DNA of 8,480 nt from Gemmataceae bacterium (GTDB taxonomy: Bacteria > Planctomycetota > Planctomycetia > Gemmatales > Gemmataceae): positions 1 to 8,480 of the forward strand of contig JANWVS010000061.1 of assembly GCA_025056835.1 (NCBI GenBank). Reading direction: 5' to 3'. Below are positions 1-6,727 of this stretch, piece after piece (positions within the stretch are counted from its first letter, which is position 1; every line of letters begins with the position of its first letter). The translations under genes and the position numbers were made by a program. The notes under the pieces were generated by a model, which saw only the letters and a list, made by a program, of their open reading frames with translations, ran no database searches and was not told the DNA's origin.

Positions 1-1074
1 GACCAAGACGAGAGCCATCATCGCCTCTCCCATAACGACAAAGCGCGGCAGCAAGCATGGGTCATGCCGTCCCTTGGTGACAATCTCCGTCGGCTCGCCC
101 TGGCGCGTCACGGTAGCTTGCCGCTGGGGCAGGCTGCTGGTGGGCTTGACGGCGACTCGGCAGACGATTGGCTGCCCGCTGGATATGCCGCCAAGCATCC
201 CGCCGTGCCGGTTGCTCGCAGTAGTGATGGCGGCGATGGGCGGCGTGTTCGGCGCAGCGTCCGGTTTCCGAATGAACGGGTCGTTATGGTGACTGCCGCG
301 GCTGGTGGCCACAGCGAAGCCGGCGCCGTACTCAAAGGCCGTCACCGCCGGCAGCGACAGCAAGGCCTTGGCCAGATCGGCCTTGAGCTTGTCGAACACC
401 GGTTCCCCCAGACCCGGCGGCACGCCGCTGGCCCGGAGTTCGCACACGCCGCCGATGGAATCGAGGTCGCGGCGCACGTCGTCGATCAGGGCGATCATTT
501 CTTGGGCCTTGACGGGATCGGGGCAACGCACCGGGGTCGCTTCCACTTGCTCCAACGTGACGGCCGCTGGGTCGGGAATATCGGCTACGACATGGCCCAC
601 CTGCTTGACATAGCCGAGGACCGAAACGCCGAGCTGTGCCAGCAGCTTTTTGGCGATGGCCCCGGCAGCGACGCGGCAAATCGTTTCGCGGGCGCTGGAC
701 CGCCCGCCGCCGCGCCAATCGCGAAAGCCGTATTTGGCGTCGAAGGTGAAGTCGGCGTGGCCAGGGCGATACTTGTCTTTGATGTCGGTGTAGTCGCCGC
801 TTCGCGCGTCGGCGTTGCGAAACAGAATGCCGATCGAAGTACCGTCGGTTTTGCCTTCGAACACGCCGGAGAGGATCTCGGGCCGGTCGTCCTCTTGCCG
901 CTGCGTGACGAGGGCTGATTGACCCGGTCGGCGGCGGCGCAAGTCAAGCAACAGGTCAGCCTCGCTCAACGGCAGACCAGGCGGACAGCCGTCGATGATG
1001 ACGACGTACCCAGGCCCATGGCTGACCCCCGCCGTCGTGATCCGAAACAATTCGCCGAACGAGTTGCCCGGCAT
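1..1074 (-). CDS. aroC: Chorismate synthase, C-terminus beyond window
   Basis: Chorismate synthase converts 5-enolpyruvylshikimate-3-phosphate to chorismate, the last shikimate-pathway step, using reduced FMN in the cytoplasm. I translated the minus strand by hand: 358 codons are open from ATG 1074 to the window edge. The N-terminus [16 protein letters not shown] is typical of the family. The SHG motif places His19 and RPGHADF places His106, the two conserved active-site histidines. [10 protein letters not shown] (residues 122-131) is the conserved flavin/substrate loop, and GRHDPC (335-340) is the conserved C-terminal signature. The protein ends at VLV, so probably only some tens of residues are missing. 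The start is fixed by the conserved N-terminus and by an AGGGAG site 8 nt upstream. An in-frame stop (1096-1098, which ends the upstream gene) excludes a longer form. The gene lies 21 nt after the GH57 gene on the same strand and is probably cotranscribed with it. Identification is firm. Confidence 0.97.
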   Translation of the reverse strand, partial: MPGNSFGELFRITTAGVSHGPGYVVIIDGCPPGLPLSEADLLLDLRRRRPGQSALVTQRQEDDRPEILSGVFEGKTDGTSIGILFRNADARSGDYTDIKDKYRPGHADFTFDAKYGFRDWRGGGRSSARETICRVAAGAIAKKLLAQLGVSVLGYVKQVGHVVADIPDPAAVTLEQVEATPVRCPDPVKAQEMIALIDDVRRDLDSIGGVCELRASGVPPGLGEPVFDKLKADLAKALLSLPAVTAFEYGAGFAVATSRGSHHNDPFIRKPDAAPNTPPIAAITTASNRHGGMLGGISSGQPIVCRVAVKPTSSLPQRQATVTRQGEPTEIVTKGRHDPCLLPRFVVMGEAMMALVLV

Positions 1075-1082
1075 CGCCCATG

Positions 1083-1088
1083 CTCCCT
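1083..1088 (-). promoter_or_regulatory. Ribosome binding site of aroC
   Basis: Read on the minus strand this is AGGGAG, a good match to the Shine-Dalgarno core. It is separated by 8 nt from the ATG at 1074 and lies in the 21-nt gap after the GH57 stop codon. It supports the chosen aroC start over the out-of-frame ATG at 1081 and shows that aroC can be initiated independently within the transcript. Confidence 0.7.
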
Positions 1089-1095
1089 GGGAATA

Positions 1096-3300
1096 CTACA
1101 CGTCCCACATGATCCGTTCGAAATCGGCAGTCGGCCGGCTCAGGTGGATCGTCCCTTCCCGTGGGGCGCGATCGCGCTTGTGCTGGCCTTCGACAAGTTC
1201 TATGCAAAATTCGAGCGGATCCCCTTCGCGTACGCCCATTGGTCCCAGCGGAATCGACAGTTCCGCAATTCGATCGATGCCCACGGCAATCGCGGGCCGC
1301 GCTTCGAGCGCCGTTTTGACCGGTTGATTTACCTCGACGCGTTGCTCGGGCCGCCCGGGCTGCCAAACGACCACGGCCCACCCCGCCGGCTCAGCGAAGG
1401 AGATCCGCAGCGCGTCGTAATCGAGCAGCGCCTGCCGCGCCGGCCGGTCGCAATCGACGCGCACCAGGAGGGCTTCGCGGTTGAAGCCGAAGTACAACTC
1501 GCGCAACGTACATCCGGCCCCCGCAGCCATCGTGCCGCGTTCGTTGTGGCATGTGTAGCGACCCGCTTGGACCCATTCGAAGAAAGTTTCCCGACCGTCG
1601 ATAGCGACCTCGAGCAGGCCGCGCGGCGTCGTGTAACGCGGCCGCCGGTGGAAGCGCTTGATCGGTCGGGCCAGGTCGGCCGGCGGTTCGTCGCCGAGCA
1701 GGTGATAAACGTTTTGTAAATGCTTGCGAAACAGAGCGTCGAAGAGCGCGTCTTGGGCGCACAAGTGGTCATCGCCGTACCACCAGAACCAGTCGCTGCC
1801 CTCGGCGATGTACAGCTCTTCCCAAGCGCGTTGGATGTTGACAATGGCTGGGCTGCGGCCTCCGGCCGTTGCTTTCGCCGTGCGGCTCACGAGGTGCTCG
1901 CGAGCGTGGTGGAGGGCGTCCCAGGCGGCATTGTCTTCCTCGTGGCCGATCCAAATAGCGAAATTGTGGTTGATCCAGCTGCCGGCGAAGAGGTGGGGCA
2001 GGGTGTCGCGCGGCGGGTGTTGTTCGAGATATTCCCCCAGCCGGACCGGGCGCAGCTTCGCTGTTCGCGTGCAGCGCTGGTACAGAGCACGGAGAAAGGG
2101 CACGCCGCCGTCGGGATAGTGTTCCCAGCAATTTTCGCCATCAAGAATGACCGTGACCAGCACCGGTTGGCGCGGTTCCACGGCTCGGCGGATGTTGTGA
2201 AGGTGCTTGAGAAAATCGTCGGCAGCTTCGTTTCCTTGGCTCCACTGATATTGAAATCCGATCAGGTCGCTCAGGGCATGATCGCGAAAGACGATGTTAA
2301 GCTCGTGACCACCTTCACGGACGCGGTAGGGGCGATAGAGATGGCTGGGATTGCGGACGTGTCCGTGCTCATCGCGACTGACGAAGCCCTGTGTCGAATG
2401 GCTCAGGACTCCCTCGTCGGTGGCAATCCAGCGAATGCCGTGCCTGGCCAGCAGCGGAATGATCGCTTGGGCGACGCTTCCCTCCGCCGGCCACAAGCCG
2501 CACGGCGCGCTGCCGAAGACGTTCTTGTGAAACTCCACCGCGCGACGCACGTGGACCTCGGCATCCTCAGGATAACCGGTCGTCGCCCGCGGCAGCTTCA
2601 CGTCGGGCAACGCCTCTCGAGCAAGTTTTTTGTCCCACAGCAACGGCAGGATCGGGTGGTAAAACGGCGTCGTGGTCAACTCCACTTGACCGGAATCGGC
2701 CAGCCGCTTGTGCAGCGGAATGATGTGCCGGAGGATCTCCAAGTGTTTGTCGAGAACGTAGCGTTTGTCATCCTCGGTAAAATAGCGTCCCTTGGCCCGA
2801 AGCGACCGTAGCTCGGCGTCGCGCTCGAAAGCCAGGGGATGAATCCAGGCGAGGTTGAACAAGACCTGCAAATCACGCAAGTCCGCCTCGCGATAGCGCC
2901 GCAAGGCTTCCTGAGCCGAATTCTTCCCCAGGCCGCGGCGTTGAAGCAACTCGTAATAGCGCGGCCACGGCCGGATCATCCGCTCGTGGTTGGCCATGAA
3001 AAAGTTGTCGAGCAGGTACAGGGCGTCGGCTTCGCTCAAGTCGGCGGCGGGCCGCCGCGAAACCTGCAGCGGTCGATCGCTGGCCCCGCGCTCCGTGTAG
3101 GCGAGGAGCTGCACCAGCAAACTCGGCACGAGATTGATGGTGCAGCGCATCTCCGGGTATTCGAGCAGATGCAGGGCCATGCCGTAGTAATCCTTGACGC
3201 CGTGGAGCCGGACCCAGGGCATGGGGTTGTCGCCGCTAACGTCGTCGGGATAGTACGGCTGATGTTGATGCCAGAAGAGGGCCAGCGCGATGTCGGCCAT
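1096..3300 (-). CDS. GH57 glycoside hydrolase (alpha-amylase/amylopullulanase-type)
   Basis: This 734-residue protein belongs to glycoside hydrolase family 57, retaining enzymes acting on alpha-glucans such as starch or glycogen. From Met at 3300, the five conserved GH57 regions include HQHQP (11-15), the LWPAEG segment with the expected nucleophile Glu273, the LDGEN segment with the expected acid/base Asp387, and GSDWFWWYGDD (about 501-511). The GSWINHNFAIW segment (about 440-450) is also typical of the amylopullulanase-like (COG1449) branch. Residues from about 535 to the end form a beta-rich tail that I cannot assign securely. It may be a carbohydrate-binding or DOMON-like domain. No signal peptide is seen, so the enzyme is probably cytoplasmic and may work in glycogen turnover. 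Exact specificity cannot be told from sequence. A start at 3333 would add 11 residues not expected in the family and would overlap the -10 box. The gene is first in a probable operon with aroC and divergent from the haem protein gene. Confidence 0.94.
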   Translation of the reverse strand: MADIALALFWHQHQPYYPDDVSGDNPMPWVRLHGVKDYYGMALHLLEYPEMRCTINLVPSLLVQLLAYTERGASDRPLQVSRRPAADLSEADALYLLDNFFMANHERMIRPWPRYYELLQRRGLGKNSAQEALRRYREADLRDLQVLFNLAWIHPLAFERDAELRSLRAKGRYFTEDDKRYVLDKHLEILRHIIPLHKRLADSGQVELTTTPFYHPILPLLWDKKLAREALPDVKLPRATTGYPEDAEVHVRRAVEFHKNVFGSAPCGLWPAEGSVAQAIIPLLARHGIRWIATDEGVLSHSTQGFVSRDEHGHVRNPSHLYRPYRVREGGHELNIVFRDHALSDLIGFQYQWSQGNEAADDFLKHLHNIRRAVEPRQPVLVTVILDGENCWEHYPDGGVPFLRALYQRCTRTAKLRPVRLGEYLEQHPPRDTLPHLFAGSWINHNFAIWIGHEEDNAAWDALHHAREHLVSRTAKATAGGRSPAIVNIQRAWEELYIAEGSDWFWWYGDDHLCAQDALFDALFRKHLQNVYHLLGDEPPADLARPIKRFHRRPRYTTPRGLLEVAIDGRETFFEWVQAGRYTCHNERGTMAAGAGCTLRELYFGFNREALLVRVDCDRPARQALLDYDALRISFAEPAGWAVVVWQPGRPEQRVEVNQPVKTALEARPAIAVGIDRIAELSIPLGPMGVREGDPLEFCIELVEGQHKRDRAPREGTIHLSRPTADFERIMWDV

Positions 3301-3306
3301 GGCGTC

Positions 3307-3312
3307 ATTATA
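3307..3312 (-). promoter_or_regulatory. Perfect -10 box of the GH57-aroC unit, leaderless geometry
   Basis: On the minus strand the sequence reads TATAAT, followed by six bases (GACGCC) and then the ATG at 3300. A normal start-site distance from a -10 box would put transcription initiation at or within a base or two of the ATG, giving a leaderless mRNA. No Shine-Dalgarno motif precedes this ATG, which fits. No recognisable TTGACA -35 element is seen at 16-18 bp spacing; the hexamers there read ACGTGC or neighbours. The box is seen directly; its use as a promoter is inferred. Confidence 0.5.
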
Positions 3313-3380
3313 CAGCAAACCATCTGCTCGCACGTATGCCGATTGCGTATGGTAATGAAGACGGCGGTTCGACGATGCCA

Positions 3381-3390
3381 GGGCGGCGGA
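3381..3390 (+). promoter_or_regulatory. Possible ribosome binding site for the propeller/HEAT/cytochrome c gene
   Basis: The purine-rich GGGCGGCGGA lies 5 nt before the ATG at 3396. It is a weak Shine-Dalgarno match, but better than what precedes the in-frame ATGs at 3375 and 3336. It is the main reason for choosing 3396. The rest of the divergent spacer, 3301-3380, shows no convincing plus-strand promoter. Confidence 0.3.
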
Positions 3391-3395
3391 TTCCC

Positions 3396-6300
3396 ATGTT
3401 GCGTTCCCTCATGATCGTTGGCGTGCTCGTCGGCATGAGCTGCTTGCCGGCACAGGAGCAGCCCAAGCAAATCTCCGGCGGCCCGGGTACGCCGCTCAGC
3501 CCCGTTGAGGCCCGGAAACTTTTCAAGGTTGCCGAGGGCTTGACGATTCAACTGGTTGCTGCCGAGCCGCAGATCGAAAGTCCGGTGGCGATGGCGTTCG
3601 ATCCCTCCGGCCGACTGTGGGTGGTCGAAATGCGAGACTATCCCAATGGTCCGGCGAAGGGCCAAGCCCCCGAAGGTCGGATCAAGGTGCTCGACGACAC
3701 CGACGGCGACGGCTCTTCCGATCTCGACGGTTTGTTAGTCGCGAATGGTCTGTTTCTGTGGAAAGACGGCGTCATCGTCACCGCCGCCCCGCATATCGCC
3801 TGGCTGCGCGATACCGACAGCGACGGTAAGGCTGACACGACCGAGGTCCTTTACGAAGGCTTCGCCGCGGAAAATCCGCAACTCCGCGTCAGCAATCCTG
3901 TCCTTGGCCTCGACGGTTTCGTCTACGTTGCCAATGGTCTTCGGGGCGGTCGGGTCCGGAAAGCCGGCGCCCGCCCGTCCCCTTCGCGCTCCAAGGACGC
4001 GCCCGGCGAGGTCATCAATCTCAGCGGCATGGATTTTCGATTCCACCTGCTGACCGGCGAACACGAGGCCATCACCGGGCCGGGCCAATTCGGCAACACG
4101 TTCGACGACTGGGGTCAACGCTTTGTTTGCGACAACCGCCACCACCTGCGCCACATTGTCCTGGAAAACAGCTACATCAAACGCCATCCGCACTTGGCCG
4201 CGGCCGCGCTCGTCAACGATCCCTCGGTACTCGCCGACGGGCCGTTAGGCTCCGGCGGCAAAATTTATCCGCTGAGCAAGAACTGGACGACGTCGTCGCT
4301 CCACGAGGGGCGTTTCACGGCGGCGTGCGGCGTCTTCATCTACCGGGGCCAACTGTTGCCGCCGGACTGCCGCGGCGCGGCCTTCACCTGTGATCCGACT
4401 GGCAACCTCGTCCATCAAGAAATCCTCGAACAGCGGGGCGGGTCGTTCGTCAGCCGACCGGCCAAGGAAGGTGTCGAATTCTTGGCCTCGCCCGACGATT
4501 GGTTCCGGCCGGTGTTTTTGACCCATGGCCCGGACGACGCTCTCTATGTGGTTGACATGTATCGGGCCGTTATCGAACATCCCGAGTACATGCCGCCCGA
4601 GCTGCAAAAGCGTCCCGACCTCACACTCGGCAAAGACAAGGGCCGGATCTGGAAAATCGTGCCGGCACACGCCGTGCTTCGCTCGCGTCCCGAGCGCGAC
4701 CTGGCTCAATGGTCAACCGCCGCTCTGGTTGCCGCACTGAATGATCCGCGGCCGTGGTGGCGGACGACTGCCCAACGCTTACTCCTCGAGCGCAATGACG
4801 AAGCTGCCGTGGCTCCGTTGCGTGCCTTGCTCGACGCAGCGCCGCGCTCGACCACGACTCCCGAGGGAGGATCGAGAGGTTCGTCGCCGCAGGCCCGCGT
4901 GCTGGCCGCTTACCTGCTCGACGGCATGATCTATCTCGACGAAGAGCGATTGCTGCGCCTGCTCGGCGACGAACATCCGCGCGTCCGCGAAAATGCCGTG
5001 AAGTTGTGCGAGGCTCGCTTGTCGCGTTCGCCGGTGCTTCAGCAACGGTTGCTCGCCATGGCCAACGACGCCGACCCGCGCGTGCGTTTGCAAACGGCCC
5101 TGACGTTGGGGAATTGGGACAATGATCGCATCGTGCCCGCCTTAGCCAAAATCGCCATGGCCGGCGGCGACGATCCCTGGACGCGCCTTGCTGTGGCTTC
5201 GTCGCTGCTCGCTCCGGCTAATGCCGACGCTGCGGAGCCGAAACGTGTTTCACGGGCTTTGCCGGTCTTGCAAGCGGTTCTGCACGACCCCGGGTTCCGC
5301 AAACAGCCGGTCAACCGCCAAGAGCCGCTGATACTCGATTTTGCTGCACTGGCGGCCAGCGAGGTCACCGGCCTCAAAGTTGCCGTTTTGGCGAAGGAAC
5401 TAGGCGACGAGCATCTTCAGCTTGCCTTGCTGACCGGTTTCGCCGACGGTCTGGCCCGACAAGGGGTGCGAGTCGACGACTATTTTCAAAAGGCGGCACC
5501 GAACCCCAACGATCCGGTCATCCAGTGGCTTCGCGATTTCATTGCTCAACAAGCAAAAACGGCCAGCAACCCAAAGGAGAGCGTCGCGGACCGCCTTGCC
5601 GCGGTTCGGTTGCTGAGCCGCGTGTCGTGGCAAGCCGGCGGTAAGGCCCTGGCCGACGTGCTGGCCAACGACGTGCCCACCGAGCTGCGCCTTGCCGCGA
5701 TTCGGGCCGTCGCTGGCCACGGCCACAAGGAGATTACCGACTTACTCATGAAGGGGTGGCGCGGCTACACGCCGGCCGTGCGTCGTGAAGTTGTCGAAGC
5801 GATGTTTCGCACACCGGAGCGCATCCTTGCTTTGTTGGGCGAGATCGAGGCCCAGCGCGTTCGTCCCGGCGACCTCGATCCCCTCCGATTGCGACAGCTG
5901 CTGAATCACCCTCAACCTAACATCCGCGTCCTGGCCAACAAGCTCCTCAGGGACAGCCTCCCCGCCGACCGCCAAGAGGCGTTGAAAAAATATCAGGCCG
6001 CACTAACCATGATGGGCGACGCCAAACGCGGTCAGACGATTTTCAAGGCCCATTGTGCCACCTGCCATCGCGTGGCGGGCATCGGTGTCGACGTCGGTCC
6101 CGATATCGCCGACACCCGCACCAAGACGCCGGCCGCTTTACTGACCGACATCATCATCCCCAACCAGGCGATTGACAACAACTATGTCAATTACGTTGTC
6201 ACCACCGTCGACGGCCGCTCCCTCACCGGGATCATTACTGCCGAAACCGCCACGAGTATCACCCTTAAACGCGCCGAAGGACAGGTCGACATCGTGTTGA

Positions 6301-6449
6301 GGTCGCAAATCGAGGAATTGCAGTCCACCGGCGTGTCGCTCATGCCCGACGGCCTGGAGCAAAAGATTTCCGTCGCCGAAATGGCCGATCTGCTGGCCTT
6401 TTTGAAAAACTGGCGGTATCTCGACGGTTCTGTGCCCGCGAATCGCTAA
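3396..6449 (+). CDS. Exported PVC-type protein: dehydrogenase-like propeller, HEAT repeats, cytochrome c
   Basis: This 1017-residue protein has the planctomycete 'membrane-bound dehydrogenase' architecture. Residues 1-20 form a signal peptide (an Arg, then a hydrophobic MIVGVLVGM stretch). About 40-425 is a propeller related to sorbosone/glucose dehydrogenase (PSCyt, Piru_Ver N-terminal type) with two aspartate-rich loops, DDTDGDGSSD (100-109) and RDTDSDGKAD (138-147), which may bind calcium. Residues 440-865 are helical HEAT-like repeats with recurrent DPRVR or HPRVR turns. About 875-1008 is the PVC-type haem domain, with CATCH (Cys887, Cys890, His891) binding haem c and Met983 in SLMPDG a candidate distal ligand. 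The probable role is an exported periplasmic redox enzyme passing electrons to its own haem; substrate is unknown. Alternative starts at 3375 and 3336 are in frame; 3375 also gives a plausible signal peptide with an RR n-region. The gene is divergent from GH57 and ends 278 nt before dnaX. Family assignment is firm, function is not. Confidence 0.92.
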   Translation: MLRSLMIVGVLVGMSCLPAQEQPKQISGGPGTPLSPVEARKLFKVAEGLTIQLVAAEPQIESPVAMAFDPSGRLWVVEMRDYPNGPAKGQAPEGRIKVLDDTDGDGSSDLDGLLVANGLFLWKDGVIVTAAPHIAWLRDTDSDGKADTTEVLYEGFAAENPQLRVSNPVLGLDGFVYVANGLRGGRVRKAGARPSPSRSKDAPGEVINLSGMDFRFHLLTGEHEAITGPGQFGNTFDDWGQRFVCDNRHHLRHIVLENSYIKRHPHLAAAALVNDPSVLADGPLGSGGKIYPLSKNWTTSSLHEGRFTAACGVFIYRGQLLPPDCRGAAFTCDPTGNLVHQEILEQRGGSFVSRPAKEGVEFLASPDDWFRPVFLTHGPDDALYVVDMYRAVIEHPEYMPPELQKRPDLTLGKDKGRIWKIVPAHAVLRSRPERDLAQWSTAALVAALNDPRPWWRTTAQRLLLERNDEAAVAPLRALLDAAPRSTTTPEGGSRGSSPQARVLAAYLLDGMIYLDEERLLRLLGDEHPRVRENAVKLCEARLSRSPVLQQRLLAMANDADPRVRLQTALTLGNWDNDRIVPALAKIAMAGGDDPWTRLAVASSLLAPANADAAEPKRVSRALPVLQAVLHDPGFRKQPVNRQEPLILDFAALAASEVTGLKVAVLAKELGDEHLQLALLTGFADGLARQGVRVDDYFQKAAPNPNDPVIQWLRDFIAQQAKTASNPKESVADRLAAVRLLSRVSWQAGGKALADVLANDVPTELRLAAIRAVAGHGHKEITDLLMKGWRGYTPAVRREVVEAMFRTPERILALLGEIEAQRVRPGDLDPLRLRQLLNHPQPNIRVLANKLLRDSLPADRQEALKKYQAALTMMGDAKRGQTIFKAHCATCHRVAGIGVDVGPDIADTRTKTPAALLTDIIIPNQAIDNNYVNYVVTTVDGRSLTGIITAETATSITLKRAEGQVDIVLRSQIEELQSTGVSLMPDGLEQKISVAEMADLLAFLKNWRYLDGSVPANR

Positions 6450-6559
6450 CGCCGACGCCCGGCGGAGCTTGGCGCAACGTGCCGGCTTGGCATCCCGCTT
6501 CTTTCTGCCGTTGATGAACAGCATCTGACGCGGCGGTCAGTCCGGGCGTTTCGTAGAGA

Positions 6560-6635
6560 CGGCGGCGTTGCTACAAGGCGCGTGTTGGCGTTGTCGACAT
6601 CAAGGGAGCGAACAAGTGGCAGTGCAACGCCGCCG
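6560..6635. repeat. 12-bp perfect inverted repeat with 52-nt loop
   Basis: CGGCGGCGTTGC at 6560-6571 is the exact reverse complement of GCAACGCCGCCG at 6624-6635. A second copy of GGCGTTG inside the loop (6587-6593) can pair with the same right arm (CAACGCC, 6625-6631), giving an alternative shorter hairpin. The structure lies upstream of the dnaX -10 box, so it would be in the 3' end of the upstream transcript or act as DNA. No T-run follows. It could be a factor-dependent terminator, an operator or chance in GC-rich DNA. Confidence 0.5.
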
Positions 6636-6670
6636 CGAGCACACAGACGAGCATCTCCTGCGAACGAGTA

Positions 6671-6676
6671 TATAAT
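6671..6676 (+). promoter_or_regulatory. Perfect -10 box upstream of dnaX
   Basis: TATAAT, within GTATATAATG, lies 51 nt before the dnaX ATG and predicts a transcript leader of about 45 nt. The -35 region at 17-bp spacing reads CGAGCA, a poor match to TTGACA, so the promoter may depend on an activator or on a weak -35 contact. This AT-rich hexamer stands out in a GC-rich spacer. Promoter function is inferred. Confidence 0.5.
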
Positions 6677-6727
6677 GTCGCTTCAGCACGGCGCGGCAGC
6701 GCTGTCGTTGCATCGTGAGTTGGCGCC

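Larger units (their letters stand above)
6450..6727. other. Intergenic spacer between the haem protein gene and dnaX
   Basis: No convincing gene is seen here; short open frames on both strands resemble no known protein. It holds small GC-rich hairpins after the stop codon (CGCCG/CGGCG at 6450-6464; TGCC/GGCA at 6480-6492, followed by CCCGCTTCTTTCTG). None has a proper run of T, so an intrinsic terminator is not established. It also holds the 12-bp inverted repeat at 6560-6635 and the -10 box at 6671. The 45-nt region between the predicted start site and dnaX contains the 8-bp palindrome CAGCGCTG. Confidence 0.6.

Noticed and set aside
64..2811. Three consecutive long plus-strand open frames (64-918, 919-1719, 1720-2811) opposite aroC and GH57
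   Set aside because: They are in codon register with the genes on the other strand, as is common in GC-rich DNA. Their products show no family motifs, while the minus-strand proteins carry full sets of conserved residues.
3411..3455. Lipoprotein signal (lipobox) at GMSC in the haem protein N-terminus
   Set aside because: The residues before Cys (G-M-S) do not match the usual L-A/S-G/A pattern; an ordinary signal peptide cleaved near LPAQ is more likely.
3735..4193. Minus-strand open frame opposite the propeller domain
   Set aside because: Low-complexity antisense translation of a conserved plus-strand domain; no start context and no neighbour support.
6450..6492. Possible intrinsic terminator after the haem protein gene
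   Set aside because: The hairpin stems are only 4-5 bp and are followed by GAGCTT or CCCGCTTCTTTCTG rather than a continuous T-run. It may still be weak or factor dependent.
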